A stretch of 64,000 nucleotides of DNA from Pseudomonadota bacterium (GCA_023389055.1 JAEWFA010000033.1:1-64000); one strand, 5' to 3'; positions 43,012-53,121 are shown, counted from the first letter of the stretch. Program-made: numbers and translations. Notes: generated by a model from the letters alone, not told the origin.

Positions 43012-44253
43012 TCAGGCGTCGGCGCTCGCGGACGTGTCGCTCGGTCCCCGCACCGCCTCGATTTCCTCGTCGCCGTACCCGAGCACCTCGCGCAGCACCT
43101 CGCTCGTGTGCTCGCCGACGCGAGGCGGCGGCAGTCGATACGACGGCGGCGTAGCGCTCATGTTCATCGGGCTCGCGACGAGCGGGATCTGTCCTGCGTC
43201 CTCGCGCTCGAGCGCGATGCGCATTCCGCGTGCGCGCACCTGTTCGTTGTCGAACACCTGCGCGAGATCGTTGATCGGCCCGCACGGCACCCCCGCGCCT
43301 TCGAGGCCCGCGAGCCAGAACTGCGCGGGACGTGCGGCGATCGCCTCGGTGATCAGCGGCACGAGCGTTTCGCGGTTGCGCACGCGTTCGCGGTTCGTCG
43401 CGAAGCGCGGATCGTCGAAGAGGTCGTTGCGGCCGGCCAGCGCACAGAAGCGCCGATACTGTTCGTCGTTGCCCACCGCGAGGATGATCCACTGGTCGGC
43501 TGCACGGAACGCCTGGTACGGCACGATGTTCGGATGCGCGTTGCCCCACCGCCTGGGCGGCGTTCCGCTCACCAGGTAGTTCGTGTTCATGTTCGCCAGC
43601 ATCGCCACCTGCACGTCGAGCAGCGCGATGTCGATGTACTGCCCTTCGCCGCTGCGCTCGCGGTGGAAGAGCGCCGCGAGCACGGCCTGCGTGGCGAACA
43701 TCCCCGTCATCAGGTCCGAGACGGCGACTCCGGCCTTCTGCGGGCCGCCGCCGGGCCGGTCGTCGGCCTCGCCTGTGATCGACATGAAGCCGCCCAGGCC
43801 CTGGATGATGAAGTCGTAGCCGGGGCGGTGCTTCCACGGACCGGTCTGGCCGAAGCCGGTGACCGAGCAGTAGACGAGACGCGGGTTCACGGCTCGCAGG
43901 CTCTGGTAGTCGAGCCCGTATTTCGCGAGTTGCCCGACCTTGTAGTTCTCGAGCACGACGTCGCAGCGCGCCGCCAGTTCCCGCACGGCGCGCTGGCCTG
44001 CTTCGCACGCGAGGTCGATCGTCACCGAACGCTTGTTGCGGTTCGCGGCCAGGTAGTAGGCGGCGTCGCTCGTGTCACGGCCGTCGCGGTCCTTCAGGAA
44101 CGGCGGCCCCCAGCTGCGCGTGTCGTCGCCGGCGCCGGGGCGTTCGACCTTGATGACGTCGGCGCCGAGGTCGGCGAGATTCTGCGAGCACCAGGGTCCC
44201 GCCAGCACGCGGGAGAGGTCGAGGACGCGGATGCCTTCGAGGGCAGATCTCAT
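43012..44253 (-). CDS. CaiB/BaiF (family III) CoA transferase
   Basis: A 413-residue class III CoA transferase that moves CoA between carboxylic acids without a ping-pong glutamyl intermediate seen in class I. The N-terminal RVLDLSRVLAGPWCSQNLADLGADVIKVE region and the catalytic aspartate D180 (KAGVAVSDLMTGMFA) are conserved, with GEGQYIDIALLD further on. The substrate is unknown; similar enzymes act on succinate with oxalate, itaconate, mesaconate or carnitine. Only one subunit gene is present, as usual for the homodimer. Confidence 0.92.
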   Translation of the reverse strand: MRSALEGIRVLDLSRVLAGPWCSQNLADLGADVIKVERPGAGDDTRSWGPPFLKDRDGRDTSDAAYYLAANRNKRSVTIDLACEAGQRAVRELAARCDVVLENYKVGQLAKYGLDYQSLRAVNPRLVYCSVTGFGQTGPWKHRPGYDFIIQGLGGFMSITGEADDRPGGGPQKAGVAVSDLMTGMFATQAVLAALFHRERSGEGQYIDIALLDVQVAMLANMNTNYLVSGTPPRRWGNAHPNIVPYQAFRAADQWIILAVGNDEQYRRFCALAGRNDLFDDPRFATNRERVRNRETLVPLITEAIAARPAQFWLAGLEGAGVPCGPINDLAQVFDNEQVRARGMRIALEREDAGQIPLVASPMNMSATPPSYRLPPPRVGEHTSEVLREVLGYGDEEIEAVRGPSDTSASADA

Positions 44254-44372
44254 CGCGTCCTTTGTTTCACGCGAGCCGAGCAAGATCTCGCATTCTACCG
44301 ATGCGAATCCGTCGCCGGAAACACGCGTGCACCCTCCGGTGGACGCCCACGTCCCGTCGGTATGTGCCGCCA

Positions 44373-44395
44373 AGCACGCCTCTGCGAGGCGTGCT
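44373..44395. terminator. Perfect hairpin downstream of PEP-CTERM gene 3
   Basis: AGCACGCCTC-TGC-GAGGCGTGCT is a perfect 10-bp stem with a 3-nt loop, 10 bp after the stop at 44406. On the minus strand only TT follows it, so it is an incomplete intrinsic terminator. Confidence 0.5.
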
Positions 44396-44405
44396 CGCAT
44401 TCCTT

Positions 44406-45197
44406 TCAGGCCTTGTAGCCCCGACGGGCCGCCAGCCCCGCCAGGCCGAGCGCGAGTAACGCAAGCGAGGCCGGTTCCGGCACGCCGCTCGGGGCACAGC
44501 CCGGCGCGGTCGGGTTCGCCTCGCAGAATTCGACCGCCGTGCCTTGGACGCCTACAGTAAAGCCGTTCCAGAACTCATTGCTCAGGCTGCGCCAACTCAC
44601 CGTGTCGAAGGTTCCCTTGAACTGCAGCGTGCCATGCGGCTCCCCCGTTCCGAGGAGCTGGTACTCGGTCTTGCCGTCGACAGTGACGATCTGCTTGTAG
44701 GAGGTCCCGCAGCCCCAATAGCCGCAAGCGTTGCCATCGCTGGCGTTGCCGAAACTGAGGATGTCGAAGTCGCGATCGAAGGCGTATCCGTTGCCGTTCA
44801 AGCTCACGTAGGCAAAAACGGGGTTCGCGATCGCCTGCGAGAAGTTCAACGTCTGCGTTCCCGCGTACTGCAGGGCGATGATGTCCGTGGTGGCTGGCCG
44901 GTTGTCGACCGCGCTGCTCGTGTAGGGCGAAGTGCCGCCAGGACCGTCGGTGCCGCCACTGTAGTAGTACAACTCGCCGCTGGCGCCGGTGTGATAGAAC
45001 CCGACGCCCTGCGGATTCGTATAGTTGACGGTGACAGTGGAGGTCGGGGTCGTTATCGTGCCCACGCCTTCGAAACCGACTCCCGGGTTCGTGTCCGTGC
45101 CGGCCCAGTCGGTCCAGTAGATCTGCGCTGCCGATGCCCCGCCGGCAGCCAGTGCGAGTGTCAGGGCGCAGGCGCCGCGGGCGAACATCATTGTCAT
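44406..45197 (-). CDS. PEP-CTERM sorting-domain protein 3
   Basis: A 263-residue exported protein. It has a signal peptide (ARGACALTLALAAGGASA) and the tail VPEPASLALLALGLAGLAAR then RGYKA, a canonical PEP-CTERM. The mature part is rich in Thr, Ser, Gly, Tyr and Asn, typical of surface or matrix proteins; CGYWGC and CEANPTAPGC may form disulfides. No family is recognised. AAGGAG precedes the ATG. A sigma-54-like site lies 45 nt upstream. It is flanked by metabolic genes rather than by EPS genes. Confidence 0.9.
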   Translation of the reverse strand: MTMMFARGACALTLALAAGGASAAQIYWTDWAGTDTNPGVGFEGVGTITTPTSTVTVNYTNPQGVGFYHTGASGELYYYSGGTDGPGGTSPYTSSAVDNRPATTDIIALQYAGTQTLNFSQAIANPVFAYVSLNGNGYAFDRDFDILSFGNASDGNACGYWGCGTSYKQIVTVDGKTEYQLLGTGEPHGTLQFKGTFDTVSWRSLSNEFWNGFTVGVQGTAVEFCEANPTAPGCAPSGVPEPASLALLALGLAGLAARRGYKA

Positions 45198-45241
45198 CTT
45201 GCTGCTCCTTGGAAGGAACGTCTTCGATATTCAGGCGTCAA

Positions 45242-45256
45242 GCAAGTTTTATACCG
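45242..45256 (-). promoter_or_regulatory. Sigma-54-like promoter of PEP-CTERM gene 3
   Basis: On the minus strand CGGTAT-AAAAC-TTGC keeps the essential GG and a perfect TTGC at correct spacing, matching 7 of 10 consensus positions. Its GC lies 45 nt before the ATG, almost the same distance as in PEP-CTERM gene 1. Confidence 0.55.
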
Positions 45257-45453
45257 GACGCGTGAGCAGGAAAAATGTGTTTCGAATCAGTAACGTGATG
45301 TGGCAACTCGCCGACTGTGTCGCGCCAGAATCGTGGAGGTGTAAAGAAATCCGTCATGGAGACGGTCGCCGCCCTCGTTGCGGCTCCTGCCTCCTGACCC
45401 TGCGCTCCTCAAGGTAAAATCTCCGGTTCCCTGAATTCCGCCGCCCCCGCGAA

Positions 45454-48072
45454 ATGACGTCGGCCGAAATCCGCGAGAAGTTCCTGCAGTTCTTCGAATC
45501 GAAGGGGCACACGGTCGTTCCGTCGAGTTCGCTCGTCCCCGCGAACGACCCGACGCTGCTGTTCACCAACAGCGGCATGGTCCAGTTCAAGGACGTCTTC
45601 ACCGGTCGCGAGAAGCGCGCCTACACGCGGGCGACGAGCGCGCAGCGCAGCCTGCGGGCGGGCGGCAAGCACAACGACCTGGAGAACGTCGGCTACACGG
45701 CCCGGCATCACACGTTCTTCGAGATGCTCGGCAACTTCTCGTTCGGCGACTACTTCAAGCGCGACGCGATCGCCTATGCGTGGGAGTTGCTCACGAAGGT
45801 GTACGACCTGCCGGTCGACAAGCTGTGGGTCACCGTTTACCAGGACGACGACGACGCGTACCGGATCTGGGCCGACGAGATCGGCGTGCCGCGCGAGCGC
45901 CTCGTGCGCATCGGCGACAACAAGGGCGCGCGCTACGCGTCCGACAACTTCTGGCAGATGGCCGACACCGGCCCGTGCGGGCCGTGCAGCGAGATCTTCT
46001 ACGACCACGGTCCGGGCGTCGCCGGCGGTCCTCCGGGGTCGGCCGACGCCGACGGCGACCGCTATATCGAGATCTGGAACCTCGTCTTCATGCAGTTCGA
46101 CCGCGACGCGGCGGGCACGCTCACGCCGCTGCCGCATCCGTGCGTCGACACCGGTATGGGCCTCGAGCGCCTCGCGGCGGTGCTGCAGCACGTGCACAGC
46201 AACTACGAGATCGACCTGTTCCAGGATCTGATCCGCGCCGCCGCGCGCGAGACCGGCACGACCGATCTCGCGAGTCCCTCGCTGCGCGTCATCGCCGACC
46301 ACATCCGCGCCTGTGCCTTCCTGATCGTCGACGGCGTCATCCCCGGCAACGAGGGGCGCGGCTACGTGCTGCGCCGGATCGTCCGTCGCGCCCTGCGCCA
46401 CGGTCACAAGCTGGGTCGGCGAGAGCCGTTCTTTTATCGGCTCGTGGGCGATCTCGATCGCGTGATGGGCGCGGCGTACCCGGAGTTGCGGGCGGCGCGC
46501 GAGCGCGTCGCACAAGTGCTCGCGCAGGAAGAGGAGCGCTTCGGGGAGACGCTCGAGAACGGCATGGCGATTCTCGAGGGGGCGCTCGCCGCGCACCCCG
46601 AGCGCCTGGACGGCGAGACCGCGTTCAAGCTCTACGACACCTACGGCTTCCCGCTCGACCTGACCGCCGACGTCTGCCGGGAACGCGGTGTGGCGGTCGA
46701 CGAGGCCGGCTTCGAGCAGGCGATGGAGCGCCAGCGGCGGCAGGCGCGCGCCGCCGGCAAGTTCCGCGCGGAAGCCGCGCTCGATTACGAGGGCGAGCGC
46801 ACGGTCTTCCACGGCTACGAGCAACTCGCCGTGCAGGACGCGGGCGTCGTCGCGCTGTACGTCGGCGGCACGTCGGTGGCGAAGATGTCGGCCGGCGAGC
46901 GCGGCGTCGTGGTGCTCGATCGCACGCCGTTCTATGCCGAGTCGGGAGGGCAGGTCGGCGACGCAGGCGTTCTCGCCTCGAAGGACGGCGCAGTGCGCTT
47001 CGACGTCGACGATACGCAGAAGATCCGCGCCGAGGTGTTCGGGCATCACGGAACGCTCGTTTGCGGCACGCTCGCGCTCGGCGATCGGGTCGATGCGTCG
47101 GTCGATGCCGCGCGCCGCGCGAGCACGATGCGCAACCACTCGGCCACGCACCTGATGCACAAGGCGCTGCGCGAGGTGCTCGGTTCGCACGTGCAGCAGC
47201 GCGGCTCGCTGGTCGATGCCGATCGCACGCGCTTCGACTTCGCGCACAACGCGCCGCTGTCCGACGACGAGATCCGTCGCATCGAGGCGATCGTCAACCG
47301 CGAGGTGCTGGCGAACGCGCCTACGCAGGCGCGCGTGATGGCTTTCGACGACGCGGTGCGCGGCGGCGCGATGGCGCTGTTCGGCGAGAAGTACGGCGAC
47401 GAGGTGCGAGTGCTCGACATCGGCAGCTCGCGCGAGCTGTGCGGCGGCACGCACGTGGCGCGTACCGGCGACATCGGGCTGTTCAAGGTCGTCGCCGAGG
47501 GCGGCGTTGCGGCCGGCGTGCGGCGCATCGAGGCGATCACCGGCGAGAACGCCGTCGCCTGGGTACAGGCCGCCGATGAACGCATCAAGGAGGCCGCTTC
47601 GATGCTCAAGGCGTCGCCCGGCGAACTGCTCGGGCGCATCGGCCAGTCGCTCGAGCACGTGCGCGCGCTCGAGAAGGAGCTTGCGCGGTTGAAGTCGAAG
47701 CTCGCCAGCTCGCAGGGCGAGGATCTCGCCGAGCAGGCGGTCGAGGTCGACGGCATCCAGGTGCTCGCCGCGACGCTCGACGGCGCCGACGCAAAGACGC
47801 TGCGCGAGACGATGGACCGGTTGAAGGACCGCCTGAAGAGCGCGGCGATCGTGCTCGCCGCCGTCGACGGCGCAAAGGTGAGTCTGATCGCCGGCGTCAC
47901 GGCGAACGCCACGTCGAAAGTCAAGGCGGGCGAACTGGTGAACTTCGTCGCGCAACAGGTGGGCGGCAAGGGCGGCGGGCGACCCGAAATGGCACAGGCG
48001 GGCGGCAACGAGCCGGCGCGGCTGCCGGCGGCGCTCGCGGGGGTCGCCGCCTGGGTGCGCGAGCGCGGCTGA
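45454..48072 (+). CDS. alaS: Alanyl-tRNA synthetase
   Basis: An 872-residue class II synthetase that charges tRNA-Ala and edits mis-charged Ser or Gly. The N-terminal aminoacylation domain begins EIREKFLQFFESKGH and includes TRATSAQRSLRAGGKHNDLENVG. The editing site has HSATHLMHKAL and the CGGTHVARTGDIG zinc/cysteine motif. The C-terminal domain ends GGKGGGRPEMAQAGG. Length is standard. Confidence 0.97.
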   Translation: MTSAEIREKFLQFFESKGHTVVPSSSLVPANDPTLLFTNSGMVQFKDVFTGREKRAYTRATSAQRSLRAGGKHNDLENVGYTARHHTFFEMLGNFSFGDYFKRDAIAYAWELLTKVYDLPVDKLWVTVYQDDDDAYRIWADEIGVPRERLVRIGDNKGARYASDNFWQMADTGPCGPCSEIFYDHGPGVAGGPPGSADADGDRYIEIWNLVFMQFDRDAAGTLTPLPHPCVDTGMGLERLAAVLQHVHSNYEIDLFQDLIRAAARETGTTDLASPSLRVIADHIRACAFLIVDGVIPGNEGRGYVLRRIVRRALRHGHKLGRREPFFYRLVGDLDRVMGAAYPELRAARERVAQVLAQEEERFGETLENGMAILEGALAAHPERLDGETAFKLYDTYGFPLDLTADVCRERGVAVDEAGFEQAMERQRRQARAAGKFRAEAALDYEGERTVFHGYEQLAVQDAGVVALYVGGTSVAKMSAGERGVVVLDRTPFYAESGGQVGDAGVLASKDGAVRFDVDDTQKIRAEVFGHHGTLVCGTLALGDRVDASVDAARRASTMRNHSATHLMHKALREVLGSHVQQRGSLVDADRTRFDFAHNAPLSDDEIRRIEAIVNREVLANAPTQARVMAFDDAVRGGAMALFGEKYGDEVRVLDIGSSRELCGGTHVARTGDIGLFKVVAEGGVAAGVRRIEAITGENAVAWVQAADERIKEAASMLKASPGELLGRIGQSLEHVRALEKELARLKSKLASSQGEDLAEQAVEVDGIQVLAATLDGADAKTLRETMDRLKDRLKSAAIVLAAVDGAKVSLIAGVTANATSKVKAGELVNFVAQQVGGKGGGRPEMAQAGGNEPARLPAALAGVAAWVRERG

Positions 48073-48115
48073 ACATTCGAATGAGCCTGCTGCGCGGCGC
48101 GATCCCACGCGAGCG

Positions 48116-49000
48116 ATGAGGAAACCGGTGCCGGATCCCGTCCATGACGTTGCCGCGCATCGCGCCTTTGCGCACGAGTTGCTCGGTCGCGTAGCGGCGA
48201 TCGCCGCGCTCGGTCCGCTGCCTCCCGTGGCTGCCGTGCATCTTCCGCTTGCCGCAGACGAGGGCTCGCGCGAATCGGAATTCTGCGGCGTCGAACTCGA
48301 GGATGGCTCGATCGGGTTGTCGTTCCTGCTGCTGGGCGACACCTTCGCGCGGCTGCGCAACGACAGTCCCGCTCGGGCACTTCAAGGCGTGCCGGCACTC
48401 GAACTCGCGCGCGGCTACCTGGACGACGATCCGGTACGCCGCACGCTCGGCTTCGCCGCCGTCAACGCGATCTCGCAGCGCTTCTTCGGCGAGGCGGGCT
48501 ACGAGCTGGACACCGCCGCCGACTCGATCGGCTCGCTCGATCCGCGCCCCGGCGAGCGAATCGGAATGGTCGGGCTGTTCGGGCCACTGGTGCCGCGCAT
48601 CGTCGGCGCGGGCGCCTCGCTCGTCGTGCTCGAACTGCAAAGCCGGCTCGTCGGGGAGCGCGAAGGCTGGCGGGTGACGCTCGATCCCGCCGAGCTGGCG
48701 GCTTGCGAGAAGGTGCTTTGCACGACGACGGTGCTGCTCAACGACACGCTCGACCGGGTGCTCGATACGGTGAGCGGCGCGCGCTGGATCGCCTTCGTAG
48801 GACCGGGCGGCGGATGCGTACCGGACGGGCTGTTCGCGCGCGGCGTCACGCTGCTGGGCGGCACGACGATCGTCGATCGCGACGGCTTCGCCGACGCCGT
48901 GGCCCGCGGCGAGCCGTGGGGGCGCTTCGCGCGCAAGTACGTGATCGCGCGCGATCGCTATCCGGGTTTCGATCGGCTCGCGGCGAAGATCGCCTCATAG
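48116..49000 (+). CDS. DUF364/DUF4213 putative heavy-metal chelation domain protein
   Basis: A 294-residue protein. The N-terminal half carries a DUF4213-like region (ELARGYLDDDPVRRTLGFAAVNAIS) and the C-terminal half the DUF364 Rossmann-like region (RIGMVGLFGPLVPRIVGAGA, LVVLEL, CEKVLCTTTVLLNDTLDRVL). The family is thought to bind metal but its function is unproven; in other genomes it accompanies molybdenum or metal metabolism genes. It follows alaS by 43 bp and precedes the Nudix gene by 13 bp, probably in one transcript. Confidence 0.82.
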   Translation: MRKPVPDPVHDVAAHRAFAHELLGRVAAIAALGPLPPVAAVHLPLAADEGSRESEFCGVELEDGSIGLSFLLLGDTFARLRNDSPARALQGVPALELARGYLDDDPVRRTLGFAAVNAISQRFFGEAGYELDTAADSIGSLDPRPGERIGMVGLFGPLVPRIVGAGASLVVLELQSRLVGEREGWRVTLDPAELAACEKVLCTTTVLLNDTLDRVLDTVSGARWIAFVGPGGGCVPDGLFARGVTLLGGTTIVDRDGFADAVARGEPWGRFARKYVIARDRYPGFDRLAAKIAS

Positions 49001-49013
49001 CGGCCGTCACGCG

Positions 49014-49556
49014 ATGCTCCATCCCGACTACCGCTTCTGTCCGCGCTGTGCGCAGCCGCTGGTCGCCGACCACGTCGGCGGACGCGAGCGCAGCATCTGC
49101 CGCGGGTGCGGCTTCACGCACTGGAACAATCCGGCGCCCGTCGTCGCCGGCCTCGTGCAGGTCGGCGACGAGATCCTGCTCGCGCGAAACGCGGCATGGC
49201 CCGCGAAGATGTTCGCGCTGATCACCGGCTTTCTCGAAGCGGGCGAGACGCCCGAGGAGGGAATCCGGCGCGAGATCAAGGAGGAGACCGATCTGGACGT
49301 CGACAGCGCGACGCTGATCGGCGTCTACGACTTCGTTCGAAAGAACGAGGTCATCATCGCCTACCACGCGGTCGCGCGCGGAACCGTCACGCTGTCGGAG
49401 GAACTCATCGAGTACCGGATGGTCGCGCCCGAACGGCTCAAGCCCTGGCGGGCGGGAACCGGGCTCGCCGTGGCCGACTGGATGCGCGCTCGAGGATTGC
49501 CCTTCGAGTTCGTCGATCTTCCTCGTCGCACCGAGGGCGACCGATCCGGGACTTAG
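49014..49556 (+). CDS. Nudix hydrolase with N-terminal zinc ribbon (NudC-like)
   Basis: A 180-residue protein. An N-terminal zinc ribbon (C9, C12, C29, C32) is followed by ITGFLEAGETPEEGIRREIK then EETDL, a full Nudix box. The order resembles the C-terminal half of NADH pyrophosphatase NudC, but the protein is shorter and lacks the NudC SQPWPFPxS motif, so substrate prediction is open. It lies 13 bp after the DUF364 gene. Confidence 0.87.
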   Translation: MLHPDYRFCPRCAQPLVADHVGGRERSICRGCGFTHWNNPAPVVAGLVQVGDEILLARNAAWPAKMFALITGFLEAGETPEEGIRREIKEETDLDVDSATLIGVYDFVRKNEVIIAYHAVARGTVTLSEELIEYRMVAPERLKPWRAGTGLAVADWMRARGLPFEFVDLPRRTEGDRSGT

Positions 49557-49645
49557 GTCCTGTCCGCGGCAGGGAAGGGGGCCGACCGTCGGACGCTCGC
49601 TGCTAGACTCGGGGCATTGACCTTCCGTTTTCCCGAGAAAGCCCG

Positions 49646-49888
49646 ATGACCGAGAACGACCTGCACTTCGATCGTGAAGTCGATGCGCGGGGCCTGAACT
49701 GCCCGCTGCCGATCCTGCGCGCGAAGAAGGCGTTGACCGACCTGCCCAGTGGCCAGGTCCTGAAGGTGATGTCGACCGATCCGGGGTCGAAGCGCGATTT
49801 CGAGGCCTTCTCGCGCCAGACCGGGCACGAGCTCGTGCGTACCGACGTCGGCGAGCGGGAGTGGACGTTTTATCTGAAGCGGCGCTGA
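49646..49888 (+). CDS. tusA: TusA-family sulfurtransferase
   Basis: An 80-residue protein with the family signature DARGLNCPLPILRAKKAL; C19 is the persulfide-carrying cysteine. VLKVMSTDPGSKRDFEAF and the C-terminal REWTFYLKR complete the fold. TusA-like proteins relay sulfur for tRNA thiolation, Mo-cofactor synthesis or sulfur oxidation. It stands alone here, so the acceptor is unknown. Confidence 0.93.
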   Translation: MTENDLHFDREVDARGLNCPLPILRAKKALTDLPSGQVLKVMSTDPGSKRDFEAFSRQTGHELVRTDVGEREWTFYLKRR

Positions 49889-50049
49889 CGCGCAGCTGGC
49901 GGCCCGCGTAGGCTCCCCGGCCCGCGCACGCGCCCGGCCGCCCCGCTCGGCGACGGTCGGCGATCTGACTGCGGCCAACTCGGCAACCTTGCGGGTGGGC
50001 CTTGCGGTGCCCTGCTCGGTAGCGCAGCGCACCGCGGCTGCGCAGCGCG

Positions 50050-53000
50050 CTACCCCAGCCGCGTACGCTGCTCCTGCAGCTTCGCCCTCGTCGCCCCGAA
50101 GCCTGTCAGTCGCTCGCGTTCCTGCTCCACCACCGCCGCCGGCGCGCGGTCGACGAAATTGGCGTTCGACAGCTTGGCCTGCGCCTTGCCGATCTCCGCA
50201 TCGAGCCGTGCGAGCTCCTTGTCGAGTCGTTGCCGCTCGGCGTCGACGTCGACCTCGATCGCGAGCATCAGTCGCGTCTCGCCGACCACCTGCACTGGAG
50301 CGACCGACCCCTCGGGCAGCCGCTCGGCGATGCGTACGTCGTCCAGCCGCGCGAGCGCGCGCAGGTAGGGCGCGAACGCGGCGAGCCGCGTCGCATCGCC
50401 CGCCGCAACCAGCGGCAGCTTCTGCGCCGGGGAGATCCCCATTTCCGCGCGCAGCGCGCGGCACGCTTCGACGATCGCCTTCAATTCGGTGACCCAGGCT
50501 TCGGCGCTCTCGTCGATGCGCGACGCGTCGGCCTGCGGGAAGCGCTGCGTCATGATCGAGTGGCGCCGCTGGGCGATCGCGCGCTGCAGCGCTTCACCCG
50601 ACAGCGACTGCTCGCCGCGTTCGCCGTAGCGCATTGCCAGCGGCGCAACCTTCTGCCACAGCGCCTCGGTGACGAAAGGAATGATCGGGTGCGCCAATCG
50701 CAGCACCGCCTCGAGCACGCGCAGCAGCGTGCGCCGCGTGGCGCGCGCGCGCGCCTCGTCGCCGCTGCCGAGCTGCACCTTCGCCAGCTCGACGTACCAG
50801 TCGCAGTACTCGTTCCAGACGAATTCGTAGATCGCGCGGGCGGCGAGGTCGAAGCGATATTCCCCGATGTTTCGCTCGACCTGCAGTTCGGTGCGCTGCA
50901 GTTGGGAGACGATCCAGTGCTCGAGCGTGCCGAAATGCAGGTAGCCGCCGGGCGCGCACTGCTCCGGCGTGTGCGACGCAAAGCCGTTGTCGCGACCTTC
51001 GCAATTCATCAGCACGAAGCGCGTGGCGTTCCACAGCTTGTTGCAGAAGTTGCGGTAGCCCTCGCAGCGGTTCAGGTCGAAATTGATGTTGCGCCCCGGG
51101 CCGGCGAGCGAGGCGAAGGTGAAGCGCAGCGCGTCGGCGCCGAAGGCGGGGATGCCTTTCGGGTACTCGTGACGAGTGCGCTTCTCGATCGACGCCGCCT
51201 GCCTCGGATTCATCAATCCGTAGGTGCGCTTGGCCACCAGCGCATCGAGCGAGATGCCGTCGATCAGGTCGATCGGGTCGAGCGTGTTCCCCTTGCTCTT
51301 CGACATCTTCTGGCCTTCGGCGTCGCGTACCAGCGCGTGCACGTAGACGTCGCGGAAGGGCACCTTGCCGGCGAACGCGAGCGTCATCATGACCATCCGC
51401 GCGACCCAGAAGAAGATGATGTCGAAGCCGGTGACGAGCACCGAAGACGGCAGGTAGCGGTTCAGCTCGGGCAGCAGGTTGGGGGCGCCGTCGCGAAACG
51501 GCTCGTCCGGGTCGACGAGCGTCGAGAACGGCACGAGCGCCGACGAGAACCAGGTGTCCAGGACGTCCGGGTCCTGCGCCAGCGCGCCGTTCCAGCCTGC
51601 GGCGCGCGCCTTCGCTGCCGCTTCGTCTTCGTTGCGGGCGACGAAGACGGTTCCGTCGTGCAGCGGCGCGCCGCTCGCGTCGGCCTTGTACCAGGCCGGT
51701 ATGCGGTGGCCCCACCACAACTGGCGCGAGATGCACCAATCCTGGATGTTGGTGAGCCAGTGGTCGTAGGTGGCTTTCCAGCTTTCCGGCACGAAGCGGA
51801 TCCGGCCGTCGGCTACCGCTTCGAGCGAGCGCTGCGCGATGCTGCCGCCGGCGAGCGGCGAATCGGCGGGCGAGGCCTTGCTCATCGCGACGAACCACTG
51901 GTCGGTGAGCATCGGCTCGATGACGGAGTTCGTGCGGTCGCCGCGCGGCACCATCATCCGGTGCGCGCGCACCGACTCGAGCAGGCCGAGCGCTTCGAGG
52001 TCGGAGACGACCATCCGGCGCGCATCGAAGCGACCGAGCCCGCGGTAGCGGGGCGAGGCGCTCTCGTTGATGCGGCCGTCGAGCGTCAGCACGCCGATCA
52101 TCGGCAGTTCGTGCCGCTGGCCCACCGCGTAGTCGTTGAAGTCGTGTGCCGGCGTGACCTTCACCGCACCGGTGCCGAACTCGCGATCGACGTAGGCGTC
52201 GGCGATGATCGGGATCTCGCGCCATCCGCGTTCGGCGCCGCGGGCGGCGAGCGCTTCGAGCGGCAGCGCTGCGGCGTCGAAGGCAGGCTCGTCGCCCAGG
52301 CCCGACAGCGGCAGCAGCACGGTCTTGCCGACCAGTGCCGAATAGCGCTCGTCCTCGGGGTGCACCATCACCGCGGTATCGCCGAGCATCGTCTCGGGGC
52401 GAGTCGTCGCTACGGTGATCGTTCCGCTGCCGTCGGCGAGCGGATAGCGGATGTGCCAGAGCTGGCCTTCCTCTTCCTCGCTGACGACTTCGAGGTCGGA
52501 TACCGCGGTGAGCAGGTCCGGGTCCCAGTTCACGAGCCGCTTGCCGCGGTAGATCAGCCCCTGCTCGTGCAGTGCGACGAACACCTCGCGCACGACGGCC
52601 GAGAGCTTCGGGTCCATCGTGAAGTATTCGAGCGACCAGTCGGTGGAGGCGCCCATGCGGCGCATCTGCCGCGTGATCGTCGAGCCGGACTCCTCCTTCC
52701 ACGCCCAGACGCGCTCGACGAACTTCTCGCGGCCGAGGTCGTGTCGCGTGACGCGCTGCGCGTCGAGCTGGCGCTCGACGACGATCTGCGTGGCGATACC
52801 CGCGTGGTCGGTACCGGGCAGCCATAGCGTGTTGTCGCCGCGCATCCGGTGGTAGCGCGTGAGCGCGTCCATCACCGTCTGGTTGAACGCGTGCCCCATG
52901 TGCAGCGTGCCGGTGACGTTCGGCGGCGGCAGCTGGATCGAGAACGCCGCAGCGCCTTCGGTGTTTCCCGCAGCGAAGTAGCCGCGCGATTCCCACAGCG

Positions 53001-53121
53001 GGTACCAGAGCGCTTCGATGGCGGCGGGCTCGAAGCTGCGGGCGAGATCGTCGCCCGTCTCGCGCGCCGGCTCGGCGGTTGCGGAAGTCGGCGCAGTGTC
53101 CGATGGACGGTTGGTGGTCAT
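50050..53121 (-). CDS. valS: Valyl-tRNA synthetase
   Basis: A 1023-residue class I synthetase. The HIGH motif lies in PPPNVTGTLHMGHAFNQT, the KMSKS motif in GQKMSKSKGNTLDPID, and the editing domain has ATTRPETMLGDTAVMVHPED. The C-terminal coiled coil (DAERQRLDKELARLDAEIGK) is typical of ValRS. It is the last gene of pepA-holC-hypothetical-valS, a conserved betaproteobacterial order. Confidence 0.97.
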   Translation of the reverse strand: MTTNRPSDTAPTSATAEPARETGDDLARSFEPAAIEALWYPLWESRGYFAAGNTEGAAAFSIQLPPPNVTGTLHMGHAFNQTVMDALTRYHRMRGDNTLWLPGTDHAGIATQIVVERQLDAQRVTRHDLGREKFVERVWAWKEESGSTITRQMRRMGASTDWSLEYFTMDPKLSAVVREVFVALHEQGLIYRGKRLVNWDPDLLTAVSDLEVVSEEEEGQLWHIRYPLADGSGTITVATTRPETMLGDTAVMVHPEDERYSALVGKTVLLPLSGLGDEPAFDAAALPLEALAARGAERGWREIPIIADAYVDREFGTGAVKVTPAHDFNDYAVGQRHELPMIGVLTLDGRINESASPRYRGLGRFDARRMVVSDLEALGLLESVRAHRMMVPRGDRTNSVIEPMLTDQWFVAMSKASPADSPLAGGSIAQRSLEAVADGRIRFVPESWKATYDHWLTNIQDWCISRQLWWGHRIPAWYKADASGAPLHDGTVFVARNEDEAAAKARAAGWNGALAQDPDVLDTWFSSALVPFSTLVDPDEPFRDGAPNLLPELNRYLPSSVLVTGFDIIFFWVARMVMMTLAFAGKVPFRDVYVHALVRDAEGQKMSKSKGNTLDPIDLIDGISLDALVAKRTYGLMNPRQAASIEKRTRHEYPKGIPAFGADALRFTFASLAGPGRNINFDLNRCEGYRNFCNKLWNATRFVLMNCEGRDNGFASHTPEQCAPGGYLHFGTLEHWIVSQLQRTELQVERNIGEYRFDLAARAIYEFVWNEYCDWYVELAKVQLGSGDEARARATRRTLLRVLEAVLRLAHPIIPFVTEALWQKVAPLAMRYGERGEQSLSGEALQRAIAQRRHSIMTQRFPQADASRIDESAEAWVTELKAIVEACRALRAEMGISPAQKLPLVAAGDATRLAAFAPYLRALARLDDVRIAERLPEGSVAPVQVVGETRLMLAIEVDVDAERQRLDKELARLDAEIGKAQAKLSNANFVDRAPAAVVEQERERLTGFGATRAKLQEQRTRLG

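Noticed and set aside
45409..48360. A 983-codon open frame opposite alaS
   Set aside because: Antisense shadow of alaS with no domain similarity; alaS shows all expected motifs.
50230..52827. A long plus-strand frame opposite valS
   Set aside because: Low-complexity His/Arg/Val translation typical of antisense GC-rich frames; valS is certain.
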